A stretch of 64,000 nt of DNA from Carboxylicivirga litoralis (GTDB taxonomy: Bacteria > Bacteroidota > Bacteroidia > Bacteroidales > Marinilabiliaceae), in assembly GCF_025499605.1 (NCBI RefSeq), contig NZ_JAFMVC010000022.1, positions 1-64,000 on the forward strand, written 5' to 3'. Position 1 is the first letter of the stretch. The number at the start of each line of letters is the position of its first letter. Both the position numbers and the translations under genes were made by a program. The notes under the pieces were generated by a model. The model saw only the letters and a list, made by a program, of their open reading frames with translations. It made no database searches and was not told the DNA's origin. Positions 10,317 to 19,019 of this stretch are shown here, one piece after another.

Positions 10317-10324
10317 TAGCTTTG
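10317..10324 (+). promoter_or_regulatory. -7 box candidate of miaA
   Basis: TAGCTTTG matches TAnnTTTG, 15 nt before the ATG at 10340. It overlaps an upstream in-frame TTG at 10322, which argues against that TTG as the start. No good -33 element is visible. Confidence 0.4.
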
Positions 10325-10339
10325 AAGCAAAATTACGTC

Positions 10340-11269
10340 ATGCAATACCAGGATTCTCCATACAATTTAATCGTCATTTTAGGACCTACAGCTTCAGGTA
10401 AGACAACATTCGCAGCTCATCTGGCAAAAAAAATTGATGGGGAAATCATCAGTGCCGACTCACGACAGATTTATCGCGGCATGGACTTGGGAACAGGTAA
10501 AGATATTGAAGATTACACCATTGATGACTACACCATTCCCCATCACCTGCTCGATATTGTGGATGCCGGCTATAAATACAATGTATTTGAATACCAGGCT
10601 GACTTCTTTAAGGCTTTTGAAAAAGTGCAAGCCAACAAACACTGGCCAGTGATGTGTGGTGGCACTGGTATGTATATCGAATCGGTTTTAAAAAAATACA
10701 AGCTGATTAATGTACCTGTCAATCAAGAGCTACGCGATAGCCTGCAGGGCAAAAATCGTGAAGAGCTGTCAAACATTTTGGCAAGCTACAAATCTCTGCA
10801 TAACCAAACAGATACAGATACTGTTAAACGAGCCATCAGAGCCATTGAGATTGAAGAATATTACAAACAAAATCCGGAAATAGAAGTTGAATTGCCGGAT
10901 GTTAATCCACTAATCATTGGTGTCAACATCGACCGTGAAGCACGCCGAAAAAAAATCACATCACGCCTCAGGAAACGACTCGAAGAAGGTATGATTGATG
11001 AAGTGAAACAGTTATTAGATAGCGGTGTTTCCCCTGAAGACCTCATCTATTATGGGTTGGAATATAAATTCCTGACCATGCACGTGACCGGCGAACTAAC
11101 TTACAAGCAAATGTTTGACAAACTCAATGTAGCCATTCACCAATTTGCCAAGCGCCAAATGACTTGGTTCAGAGGCATGGAACGAAAAGGCGCCAATATC
11201 CATTGGGTTGACGCCTTTGAACCTATTGAAAATCGTGTTGAACGTGTAATAGAGCTTCTAAAAGCTTAA
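10340..11269 (+). CDS. miaA: tRNA dimethylallyltransferase
   Basis: A 309-residue cytoplasmic enzyme that adds a dimethylallyl group to A37 of tRNAs reading UNN codons. The P-loop is GPTASGKTT (K21). Family motifs follow: SADSRQIYRGMDLGTGK, PHHLLDIVDAG, CGGTGMYIESVL and, near the C-terminus, FAKRQMTWFRG. The length is normal. The ATG at 10340 is preferred over the in-frame TTG at 10322 because the TTG falls inside a putative -7 box. The last 4 nt overlap the convergent gene at 11266. Confidence 0.95.
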   Translation: MQYQDSPYNLIVILGPTASGKTTFAAHLAKKIDGEIISADSRQIYRGMDLGTGKDIEDYTIDDYTIPHHLLDIVDAGYKYNVFEYQADFFKAFEKVQANKHWPVMCGGTGMYIESVLKKYKLINVPVNQELRDSLQGKNREELSNILASYKSLHNQTDTDTVKRAIRAIEIEEYYKQNPEIEVELPDVNPLIIGVNIDREARRKKITSRLRKRLEEGMIDEVKQLLDSGVSPEDLIYYGLEYKFLTMHVTGELTYKQMFDKLNVAIHQFAKRQMTWFRGMERKGANIHWVDAFEPIENRVERVIELLKA

Positions 11270-12087
11270 TCCATTGTATAAGCAACCACCTGGTTAGATA
11301 AAAAAGTTGGCACCAGTACCTCTTTAGTCTCTGGGATATACCCAATATCGGCACTTTGCACCTTGTCATCCACCGTATTTAACAGTTGCTGAGGCTCCTG
11401 ACCAGGTATGAAATAAAATAGCTCGCCACGCCAAAAAGAGTAATAATAACCGCCTTCGCCGTCCGCCTCTATACCATCAGGTTGACCACTTGTTTCAAGA
11501 AAAACACTGTATTTTTTTGTTGCCACATCAATTTTTACGATGCTCGTGGCGGCACCTAATAAAACGTAATCCTCCTCAGCAAACAATCCATTAACCCGGC
11601 CAAAGTCATCATTTTTTAACCACACATCCAATTGATCATTATTCAGAACAAAAACAGTTGATGTACCTGAATCCGACACCAAAACATCTCCTGAATGTGT
11701 TATCGTCACATCATTCAAGAAATTTGCCTGAGGTTGCAAAACTCGCTTTATTATCTTAGCCGATGCAATATCAATCAGCACCAATTCATTAATATTCGAC
11801 ACATATAAAATGCCATCTTTAATCGCCATCCCTTTAGGAGCATCAAGTCCTTCGAGCCACTTTAATTCTATTACCTGCCCCTCTGTTGACAATTTGGAGA
11901 TAAACCCATTCCCATCTTTCTCGGATGGCTTACCTGCAATATTAGATACAAAGAGACAATTTCCTTCGGCATAATATTTCACCGACTCGGGCACTTCAAG
12001 TTCAGCTTTTGTTTCCCACGACACCGAAACTTGCGAGAAAACACCATGGTAAAGCATGATAAAAATAAGTAGAGTTAGATGTTTCAT
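11266..12087 (-). CDS. Exported SMP-30/gluconolactonase-like beta-propeller protein
   Basis: A 273-residue protein with an N-terminal signal peptide (MKHLTLLIFIMLYHGVFSQ) followed by repeated propeller blades. These include DAPKGMAIKDGILYVSNI, NFLNDVTITHSGDVLVSDS and GQPDGIEADGEGGYYYS, resembling SMP-30/LRE and NHL-type propellers. The Asp and Asn residues in those loops could bind a divalent metal as in SMP-30 lactonases, but the substrate is not predictable. An ATG two codons further upstream (12093) is possible. It is convergent with miaA (4-nt overlap of the stops) and has no partner gene. Confidence 0.7.
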   Translation of the reverse strand: MKHLTLLIFIMLYHGVFSQVSVSWETKAELEVPESVKYYAEGNCLFVSNIAGKPSEKDGNGFISKLSTEGQVIELKWLEGLDAPKGMAIKDGILYVSNINELVLIDIASAKIIKRVLQPQANFLNDVTITHSGDVLVSDSGTSTVFVLNNDQLDVWLKNDDFGRVNGLFAEEDYVLLGAATSIVKIDVATKKYSVFLETSGQPDGIEADGEGGYYYSFWRGELFYFIPGQEPQQLLNTVDDKVQSADIGYIPETKEVLVPTFLSNQVVAYTMD

Positions 12088-12270
12088 TGTCATTTTATTA
12101 ACGTTTATCTAAAGTTTTAAAACAATTATAAATAAAAATAACATTTTTAGATTTAACAACGTACTGTAAACAGACGATTTATACACAGACGTTAATTCTG
12201 TATACTAGTTGTCTATTTTTATTGTACTGATAATGCATTATTTTTAATGCTGATCTAAAACACCCAAACA

Positions 12271-13677
12271 ATGGAGAGCATTGAAGACTATATTTTAAGA
12301 ATTACCAAATTAGCGAATCGAAATAAGGAACTGAACGACCAGTTACAGGGCCTTGTGGGACGCTATGAGATAATTCAAAAACAAAACGAAAAATACCTGA
12401 ACCTCCTCTCTGAATATTCTTACGAGGAAATTGAGGAACGTTTGAAAATGCCATCAAAGAAACGTGTTAAGCGTTTTAAAATGGTATCGGTCTTATACGC
12501 TACCATTAAAGGCTTTGACAGGATAAATGGCCATGCTCATTCTCAGGAATTGATCGACGCACTTGACGAGCTCTACCTGACATTTGATGATATTGCTAAA
12601 AAATATGGTGTTCTTAAAGTCAAAACCATTGGCGACACCTTTTTATTCGCAGGCGGTATACTCGAAGAGAATCGCACCAACCCAATTGATGTGGTTAATG
12701 CAGCTATGGAAATGCAGGAGGCAGCAAAAAAGTGCATTATCAATGGAGACAATGAACCTTTCTGGAAGGTCAGCATCGGCATTCATACAGGACCGGTCTT
12801 GGGTGAATTAACCGGCAAGAAAAGTTCTCCCTATACTTTGACTGGTGAAAGTGTAAATATTGCATCCCGCATGGGAATGGCTTGTAAAGATGGAGACATC
12901 AACATTTCGGTGATGACCTACGAACTGGTTAAAGAGTTTTTCAAGGTAGACGAAAACGGTAAGATGCCAGCTAAATATAAAGGATTCCTTGACATGTTTA
13001 AAGTCGATGGCATACTTCCTAAGCTTGCTGAAAATGAAGCATGCACGATACCCAACCGTAATTTCAAAACGAAATACAGTCTGATTCAATTCATGGATAT
13101 CCAAGAGGATTTACTTGACATACTGGAACACAAACTGCCTGAAAACCTGTATTATCACAACGTTAAACACACTATTGACGTAGTGACTGAAGTTGAGCTA
13201 ATTGGCTGGGCAGAAGGTTTAGCAGAAGAAGAAATACTGATTTTAAAACTAGCTGGCCTATTTCACGATTGCGGCCACACCATTGATTACCACGAACACG
13301 AAATGCATGGTGCCAAGATAGCACGCGACATATTAACCAACTACAGCTATCCTGAAGACCAGATTGAAACCGTTTGTCGTTTAATAATGTCTACCAAATA
13401 TCCTCCTGAACCAAAAGATATATTGGAACAGGTGATTTGTGACTCCGACTTGGATTACCTGGGGCGTAATGATTTTATTCCTGTTTCAAACACCTTGTTT
13501 CAGGAGTTGAAAGAACGCAATATGATTGGAACCATTGATGAATGGAACCAGATGCAGCTTAGTTTTATTCGAAAACATCAGTATTATACTGAGACGGCAA
13601 GAAATTTAAGAGAGGTTAATAAACAAAGCCAGATTGAACGATTGGAAGGTTTATTACAACCATCTGAAAAAGCATAA
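12271..13677 (+). CDS. Class III nucleotidyl cyclase-HD phosphohydrolase fusion
   Basis: A 468-residue soluble protein. Residues 1-60 are a probable coiled coil. Residues 68-225 are a class III cyclase homology domain with KTIGD (K118, D122) and ESVNIASRM (N196, R200): an adenine-type Lys, the second metal Asp, and the transition-state Asn and Arg. The first metal Asp of the usual DIxGF motif is Thr78 (ATIKGF). Residues 275-465 form an HD domain with YHNVKH (H296, H300), HDCGH (332-336), HEMHG and CDSD (D391), a layout like cyclic-nucleotide phosphodiesterases. It may make and break cyclic nucleotides, or the degenerate cyclase part may only sense or regulate. It stands alone, with no CRP-like gene nearby, and is closed by the terminator at 13697-13755. 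Confidence 0.82.
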   Translation: MESIEDYILRITKLANRNKELNDQLQGLVGRYEIIQKQNEKYLNLLSEYSYEEIEERLKMPSKKRVKRFKMVSVLYATIKGFDRINGHAHSQELIDALDELYLTFDDIAKKYGVLKVKTIGDTFLFAGGILEENRTNPIDVVNAAMEMQEAAKKCIINGDNEPFWKVSIGIHTGPVLGELTGKKSSPYTLTGESVNIASRMGMACKDGDINISVMTYELVKEFFKVDENGKMPAKYKGFLDMFKVDGILPKLAENEACTIPNRNFKTKYSLIQFMDIQEDLLDILEHKLPENLYYHNVKHTIDVVTEVELIGWAEGLAEEEILILKLAGLFHDCGHTIDYHEHEMHGAKIARDILTNYSYPEDQIETVCRLIMSTKYPPEPKDILEQVICDSDLDYLGRNDFIPVSNTLFQELKERNMIGTIDEWNQMQLSFIRKHQYYTETARNLREVNKQSQIERLEGLLQPSEKA

Positions 13678-13696
13678 CGATTTTGCTCGACTATTT

Positions 13697-13755
13697 AAAA
13701 AAAGCTTATAGGGCGGAGTATGCATAAGAACAACTCCGCTCCCTAGCTTTTTTTT
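13697..13755. terminator. Bidirectional terminator between the cyclase and M3 peptidase genes
   Basis: AAAAAAGCT and GGGCGGAGT pair with ACTCCGC(T)CCC and AGCTTTTTTT, a long GC-rich stem with A and T tracts on both sides. It serves the plus-strand cyclase gene and may also serve the converging M3 gene. Confidence 0.8.
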
Positions 13756-13842
13756 CGTTTTAGCTATTTTACCACAAAGGTTACCAAGTCTTTTCTTAGT
13801 ATTCTTAGTCCTCGTGGTTCATTCTTCGTAATTCTCTGATAA

Positions 13843-15879
13843 CTATTTTTTCAATCCACTTCGCTTCAATAATGGTTCAATAGATGGTTCATGGCCTCTG
13901 AAGTTTTTATACAGAGTCATTGGATGCGCCGTTCCGCCTTTTTCTAGTATCTCGGTCCTAAATTTATGAGCTGTTGCTTTGTCAAAAATGCCATTTTCTT
14001 TAAAAGCTTCGAAAGCATCTGCATCCAATACTTCGGCCCATTTATAACCATAATAACCAGCCGCATAGCCGCCATCAAAAATATGAGCAAAGCCTGTTGA
14101 AAAAGCTGTACCATCCACCAATGGGAATAACTCAGTAGCCGCCATTGATTGTTTTTCAAATTCAACCACATCGCCAGCAAAAGCTTCGTTTAATGAATGC
14201 CAGGCCATATCGTTCATACCAAAACTTAATTGACGAACCGTTGCATAACCACTTTGGTAATTTTCACTATCAATAATCTTTTGAATCAGTTCATCAGGAA
14301 TCACCTCCCCTGTTTGGTAATGCACTCCCACATCTTTCAACCATTCTTTCTGCGTTGCCCAGTTTTCCATTATCTGCGAAGGCAATTCAACGAAATCGCG
14401 ATACACACTGGTACCTGCCAAACTTTCGTAGCTTACTTGACTCAGCATGCCGTGCAAAGCATGACCAAACTCGTGCAAAAAGGTTTGAACCTCGTTAAAA
14501 GTCAACAATGAGGGCTTTGTTTCAGTTGGCCGCGTAAAATTACACACTATGGAGATATGCGGACGAACATCCTCATCGTCATCATGATGCTGGTCGCGAA
14601 AGCTGGTCATCCAGGCACCTCCCTGCTTTGTTGTTCGTGGATGATAATCAACATAAAAGATGCTCAGGAACGTTCCTTTCTCATCGTAAACTTCATACGT
14701 TTTCACCTCATCGTGATAGACGGATATAGATGAGTTTTCTTTAAACGACAAACCATAAAGCTTAGTAGCTAATCCTAAAACACCCTGCTCTACCTTTTTA
14801 AGCTCAAAGTAAGGACGTGTGGCTTCATCATCTAAACCGTATTTCTTTGCCTTCAATTGTTCGGCATAGTAAGGATAATCCCAACGTTGCAAGGCACCTT
14901 CTAAACCATTCTCGCTAGCAAACGCTTCAACATCCTTCACATCCTGTCTTGCCACATCTATCGAAGCCTCCAATAACTCAGCCAGAAAACCATTTACTTT
15001 ATCGGGATGCAAAGCCATATGTTCTTCCAAAACAAAATGGGCGTGACTCTCATAACCCAGAAGTTTGGCCTTTTCAACGCGCAAAGAAACAATTTTTTGA
15101 ATCAGCAGTTTATTGTCGTGCTTATTGTTATTATTACATCGTTTTGAGTAAGCCCTGTACATTTGTTTGCGCAGTTCACGATTCTGTGCATATTTCATAA
15201 ACGGCATGTAACTTGGAAATTGAAGCGTAAAAACCCAACCTTCTTTTTCCTGGCTTTTTGCCAATGCAGCTGCAGCATCCATCACTCCTTCAGGCAAGCC
15301 CTTCAATTCATCTTCATTGCTTACATGCAACTGGAAAGAATTGGTCTCGGTGAGTAAGTTTTCACCAAACTGAAGCGTTAACTTAGACAGTTCTGTCGTA
15401 ATTTTGCGATAACGCTCACGAGCATCTCCTTCCAACAAAGCTCCTTTTCTTACGAATCCTTTATAGGTTTCATTGAGCAACTGTTGCTGTTCCGCACTCA
15501 AATCCGCCTGATCCTGATTTTCGTATACCTCTTTTACCTTTAAAAATAATTTATCATTCAACCATATATCATTGGAATACTCGGTCAGTAATGGCGACAC
15601 CTCACGAGCTATGGTTTGAATCTGCTCATTTGTTTCGGCATGATTTAAATTAAAAAATACATGACTGATAACGCCTAACTGCCCTCCCGATTTTTCAAGC
15701 GCAACAATGGTATTGTTAAAGTCAGGAGTTGCTGAATTATTAACAATGGCATTAATCTCATCCTTCGCCTTGTTTATTAACTCCTTAAAAGCCGGCAAAT
15801 AATTGTCCTCCGTTATTAACTCAAAAGGCGGTGTTTGAAAAGGTGTTTTAAACGGTTCTTGTAGAATATTAATTGTCAT
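13843..15879 (-). CDS. M3 family oligopeptidase (oligopeptidase A/Dcp-like)
   Basis: A 678-residue zinc oligopeptidase of family M3, which degrades short peptides in the cytoplasm or, in some species, the periplasm. The zinc motif HEFGH is at 469-473, followed by the family motif FVELPSQIMENWATQKEW that carries the third ligand Glu. The length matches oligopeptidase A and peptidyl-dipeptidase Dcp. No signal peptide is seen, so a cytoplasmic location is likely. Whether it acts as an endo-oligopeptidase or as a dipeptidyl carboxypeptidase cannot be told from sequence. The gene is monocistronic, with a -7 box at 15968-15975. Confidence 0.93.
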   Translation of the reverse strand: MTINILQEPFKTPFQTPPFELITEDNYLPAFKELINKAKDEINAIVNNSATPDFNNTIVALEKSGGQLGVISHVFFNLNHAETNEQIQTIAREVSPLLTEYSNDIWLNDKLFLKVKEVYENQDQADLSAEQQQLLNETYKGFVRKGALLEGDARERYRKITTELSKLTLQFGENLLTETNSFQLHVSNEDELKGLPEGVMDAAAALAKSQEKEGWVFTLQFPSYMPFMKYAQNRELRKQMYRAYSKRCNNNNKHDNKLLIQKIVSLRVEKAKLLGYESHAHFVLEEHMALHPDKVNGFLAELLEASIDVARQDVKDVEAFASENGLEGALQRWDYPYYAEQLKAKKYGLDDEATRPYFELKKVEQGVLGLATKLYGLSFKENSSISVYHDEVKTYEVYDEKGTFLSIFYVDYHPRTTKQGGAWMTSFRDQHHDDDEDVRPHISIVCNFTRPTETKPSLLTFNEVQTFLHEFGHALHGMLSQVSYESLAGTSVYRDFVELPSQIMENWATQKEWLKDVGVHYQTGEVIPDELIQKIIDSENYQSGYATVRQLSFGMNDMAWHSLNEAFAGDVVEFEKQSMAATELFPLVDGTAFSTGFAHIFDGGYAAGYYGYKWAEVLDADAFEAFKENGIFDKATAHKFRTEILEKGGTAHPMTLYKNFRGHEPSIEPLLKRSGLKK

Positions 15880-15967
15880 ATCTGTCTATATCTTTTAGTA
15901 GCCTATAAGTAACAAACACTTCTGGTTTGTCTAATTTATATCCAATTGTCTATTTATTTATGAAACA

Positions 15968-15975
15968 CAAAAGTA
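15968..15975 (-). promoter_or_regulatory. -7 box of M3 peptidase gene
   Basis: Minus-strand TACTTTTG matches TAnnTTTG, about 90 nt before the ATG. No TTG is correctly spaced upstream. Confidence 0.4.
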
Positions 15976-16114
15976 ATCAGGATTAGGAAGAAATTATCTC
16001 TTCTAACAACAAACCTTTTTCAATAACGTTCGTTAAAAATCGTTAATAGAGGGCAGTTAATTATATTTCTGCCTGCAGAATAAAATAAAATCAACAAACA
16101 CTCAAACACATACA

Positions 16115-17239
16115 ATGAATAATTCAATCAGATTCACCCATATACTTTTAGTCGTCGCATTATTCACTGCTCCAATACAAGCATTCAGCAATGAATTTAA
16201 AGAACTATTAAATTCAAAAGAGTTAAAACGTTTGGAATCGGCCGAAAAACTGATTGCTAAAGGGGATGTTTTTATTGAAGAAACGAAAGACCTGGAAAAA
16301 GAGGTGGAGCAATTAAAAAATGCCGATGGCCGCATTAAAACTGGTAAAATCAACAAGTACAATAAAAAGATTGCTCAAATAAAAGCAAAGGCTGCCCTGT
16401 ATTATGAGGATGGTTATAAGAAATACATCAGCGTATTGGACGACCGATTAAAAACTTTGGAAAAATCAGGTAACTCAGAAGCCAAACAAACACGAAGAGA
16501 CAGTAGAGACCTGGAGAAGAAAGCACGTAAGCAATACAATAAAGCTGAAAACTTATCGTCGCCCGAAAAAGCTGTTGAATTGTTAGAATTGGCTCAGCAA
16601 AATCAACAAGAAGCCATTGAACTGCAAACCAAATGTTTATTGAGCTTAAGTGAACCGATTGAAACGGAGCCTGAACTTATGGCTGAAGAAGTCACAGCTA
16701 TTGACTCAACCCTGATTGAACCAGCACTTGTTGAAGTTGCTCCAATTGCACAAGACACCACAACAGTCATGACTGAACTTCCAGCTGAAACACCTGTTGT
16801 TAAAGCTCCTGTTATTCTGGCTGTGGCTCCGGTAACTATGACCGCAATGCCAATACCTGCTGATTCAACGTTAACAGCACAAAACGAAACCCCTCTAATA
16901 GAGGAAGTAGCAGCACCAACAGTGATTGAACCTGAAGTACCGATCGCTGTAGAAGAACCGATTGTAGTCAATCCGGATATTTTCCTTACTATCCAGATAA
17001 TGGCCGATAAAAAGAAAGCAACAAATGAGCAGATTAGCAGTGTTTACAAGGGTAGCAAAGAAGTTATAGAAATGTCAATTAACGACTGGTTTAAATACTC
17101 GGTGGGTAAATACCAATCGCTTGAAAAAGCCAAGGCCGATATGAAAACCGAAAACATCAAAGGTTTTATTGTGGCCTACAACAAAAACGAGCGTATTTCG
17201 GTTAAAGAAGCAGTGACTTTGCTCAACGGAGAATCATAA
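16115..17239 (+). CDS. Exported coiled-coil protein with C-terminal SPOR-like domain
   Basis: A 374-residue protein not recognised as a named family. It has a signal peptide (residues 1-25, ending IQAFSN), then a highly charged helical/coiled-coil region (about 25-190, rich in Lys, Glu and Ala). A Pro/Val/Ala/Glu-rich flexible linker follows (about 190-285). The C-terminal 80 residues (DIFLTIQIMADKKKA to the end) have the alternating pattern and SVGKYQSLEKAKADMK motif of SPOR-like domains, which bind denuded peptidoglycan. This suggests a periplasmic protein touching the cell wall. It is followed by the DUF6588 barrel gene 100 nt downstream, and the two may be co-transcribed. Confidence 0.65.
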   Translation: MNNSIRFTHILLVVALFTAPIQAFSNEFKELLNSKELKRLESAEKLIAKGDVFIEETKDLEKEVEQLKNADGRIKTGKINKYNKKIAQIKAKAALYYEDGYKKYISVLDDRLKTLEKSGNSEAKQTRRDSRDLEKKARKQYNKAENLSSPEKAVELLELAQQNQQEAIELQTKCLLSLSEPIETEPELMAEEVTAIDSTLIEPALVEVAPIAQDTTTVMTELPAETPVVKAPVILAVAPVTMTAMPIPADSTLTAQNETPLIEEVAAPTVIEPEVPIAVEEPIVVNPDIFLTIQIMADKKKATNEQISSVYKGSKEVIEMSINDWFKYSVGKYQSLEKAKADMKTENIKGFIVAYNKNERISVKEAVTLLNGES

Positions 17240-17340
17240 AAGGTCATTAGCTTACCAGGCCATTGGGTCGATAGGTTTTAGGCTAGTAGACATTTTTATC
17301 GACACTAACTATAAACTAACAAACTACAAACATCACATAC

Positions 17341-18321
17341 ATGAAGAAAATTAGATTATTACTTAGCATTGCGCTAATAGCTACAAGCGCGCAAGTATTT
17401 GGACAAGGGCAGATTGTTGATTTCTTAAAAGCCGGACAGGCCGATGCCAATGCTCTATCGCAAGCTTACCTATTGCCTTATGGCGAGATGCTGGGCGTTA
17501 ACCTGAATAGTGGTTGGTATAACGCTGCTAAAGTTCATAAAGTTGGTGGCTTTGACATAACCATATCAGCCAGTTACACAACAGCACCGAATAGTAAGAA
17601 AAAATTTAAACCGGGAGAACTTGAGACTCTTACCCCAGGAACTTCAAATGGTTTACCTGATGGATATGCTCCAACAATGGCTGCTGGTGATAATGCCTAT
17701 ATGACATTTAATGATAAGATTACAAACACTCCAGTCATTACGATGGAGGGGGCCGGCGCCGATGTATTTGTTAATCCAATGATCCAGGCCGCTATAGGTC
17801 TACCATTCCACACTGAAATTATGGGTCGCTTTATGCCAACGGTTGATTATGGCGATTTTGGTGAAGCGGGGTTATGGGGGCTTGGCTTAAAGCATTCCAT
17901 TAAGGATTACATTCCATTTATTAAGCGCGTGCCATTTTTACAAGCCTCTGTTTTGGCAGCTTATACCGATTTTGGTGCCAAATTAAGTGTAAATGAAGCG
18001 GGCATTGGAAATGGTAATTTAGAAACCAGCGCTGGTGCATTTACAAGCCGATTATTAGTTGGTGTAAATATTCCTGTAGTATCTTTTTACACCGGATTAG
18101 GCTATGGAACTACCACTAGTAATTTTGACTTAAAAGGAGACTTTAGAGTTGGAGATGACACAGACACTACACCTGACCCTATTGCATTGGAATACAATAC
18201 CAATGGTTTCGATTTTAATGCCGGCATGCGCATTCGCTTAGCAATTATCTCATTGCATGCCGATTATACGGTTGGCGAATACTCTGTGATTACTGCAGGT
18301 GTAGGCATCAACTTCAGGTAA
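17341..18321 (+). CDS. DUF6588 family outer-membrane barrel protein
   Basis: A 326-residue protein with a signal peptide (MKKIRLLLSIALIATSAQVFG) and a pattern of short amphipathic strands ending in an aromatic-containing C-terminal strand (VITAGVGINFR), as in outer-membrane beta-barrels. The overall sequence (DFLKAGQADANALSQAYLLP at the mature N-terminus) fits DUF6588, a Bacteroidota family of unknown function. It lies downstream of the SPOR-like protein and is closed by a stem-loop at 18342-18376. Confidence 0.72.
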   Translation: MKKIRLLLSIALIATSAQVFGQGQIVDFLKAGQADANALSQAYLLPYGEMLGVNLNSGWYNAAKVHKVGGFDITISASYTTAPNSKKKFKPGELETLTPGTSNGLPDGYAPTMAAGDNAYMTFNDKITNTPVITMEGAGADVFVNPMIQAAIGLPFHTEIMGRFMPTVDYGDFGEAGLWGLGLKHSIKDYIPFIKRVPFLQASVLAAYTDFGAKLSVNEAGIGNGNLETSAGAFTSRLLVGVNIPVVSFYTGLGYGTTTSNFDLKGDFRVGDDTDTTPDPIALEYNTNGFDFNAGMRIRLAIISLHADYTVGEYSVITAGVGINFR

Positions 18322-18341
18322 AAGAAAACACTATATACTTA

Positions 18342-18376
18342 TTAAAGCACGAAGCATCCATTGTTTCGGGCTTTAA
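18342..18376 (+). terminator. Stem-loop after the DUF6588 gene
   Basis: TTAAAGC(A)CGAA...TTCG(G)GCTTTAA forms an imperfect stem of about 12 bp. The following sequence is AT-rich but has no strong T tract. It may serve both converging genes. Confidence 0.5.
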
Positions 18377-18390
18377 TATTTAATGCCATA

Positions 18391-18924
18391 TTACTTTTTT
18401 AACGGTGTACCAAACACCTCTTCAAAGGCAACTTCTGAAAATGCTTTGCGTTTTTTGGCTGGTGCGTTGTTTTCAACCGGATAACCTAAAGGTAATAAGG
18501 CTATGGGTTCAATATGCTCTGGTAACTGTAACACCTTACGTACTATGTCAGGGTTAAAATGACACACCCAGCAAGTACCCAGCCCCAGCTCTGTTGCGCG
18601 CAATGTCATATGGTCAATAGCAATGGCTGCATCAACATCACAATGGTCTTTTTGATCCATCGAGCGTTTCCACGACTCTTCATGATTACCACAAACAACA
18701 ATCATTTGTGGCACATTTTTAAACCACTCCCTGTCGTACGCTTCTTTTAACTGACTCAGATTCTTCTCATCCGATACCAAAATAAAATTCCAAGGCTGCC
18801 TATTGGCAGCCGAAGGCGCCATTCGCCCTGCCTCCAAAACTTCAATTACTAAAGCCTTAGAAACTTTTAAAGGTTTGTATTCCCTGATGGAATAACGCTC
18901 ACGAAGTAGTTGGTTAAAATGCAT
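18391..18924 (-). CDS. Nitroreductase family protein
   Basis: A 177-residue FMN-dependent oxidoreductase of the nitroreductase fold, usually a cytoplasmic dimer using NAD(P)H. Family motifs are RYSIREYKPLKVSKALV (FMN phosphate contact), AGRMAPSAANRQPWNFILV, and ELGLGTCWVCHFNPDIVRKVL followed by PIALLPLGYP. It is on the short side, like the minimal subgroup. The substrate is not predictable. It has its own promoter at 18974-19003. Confidence 0.92.
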   Translation of the reverse strand: MHFNQLLRERYSIREYKPLKVSKALVIEVLEAGRMAPSAANRQPWNFILVSDEKNLSQLKEAYDREWFKNVPQMIVVCGNHEESWKRSMDQKDHCDVDAAIAIDHMTLRATELGLGTCWVCHFNPDIVRKVLQLPEHIEPIALLPLGYPVENNAPAKKRKAFSEVAFEEVFGTPLKK

Positions 18925-18973
18925 AAAACAGGATTTTGTTCGATTGCTTACTTAGTTTTTCTTTTCTTTACAA

Positions 18974-19003
18974 CAAAATTAAAAGGACTGGTGTAACTTC
19001 CAA
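18974..19003 (-). promoter_or_regulatory. Promoter of nitroreductase gene
   Basis: Minus-strand TTG (19003-19001), 19-nt spacer, TAATTTTG (18981-18974), a full consensus match. It lies immediately beside the divergent plus-strand gene that starts at 19020. Confidence 0.65.
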
Positions 19004-19019
19004 ATTTTAGCTAAAACAA

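Noticed and set aside
10322-10339. TTG start extending miaA
   Set aside because: The TTG lies within a TAGCTTTG -7 box, and the ATG at 10340 gives the normal MiaA N-terminus.
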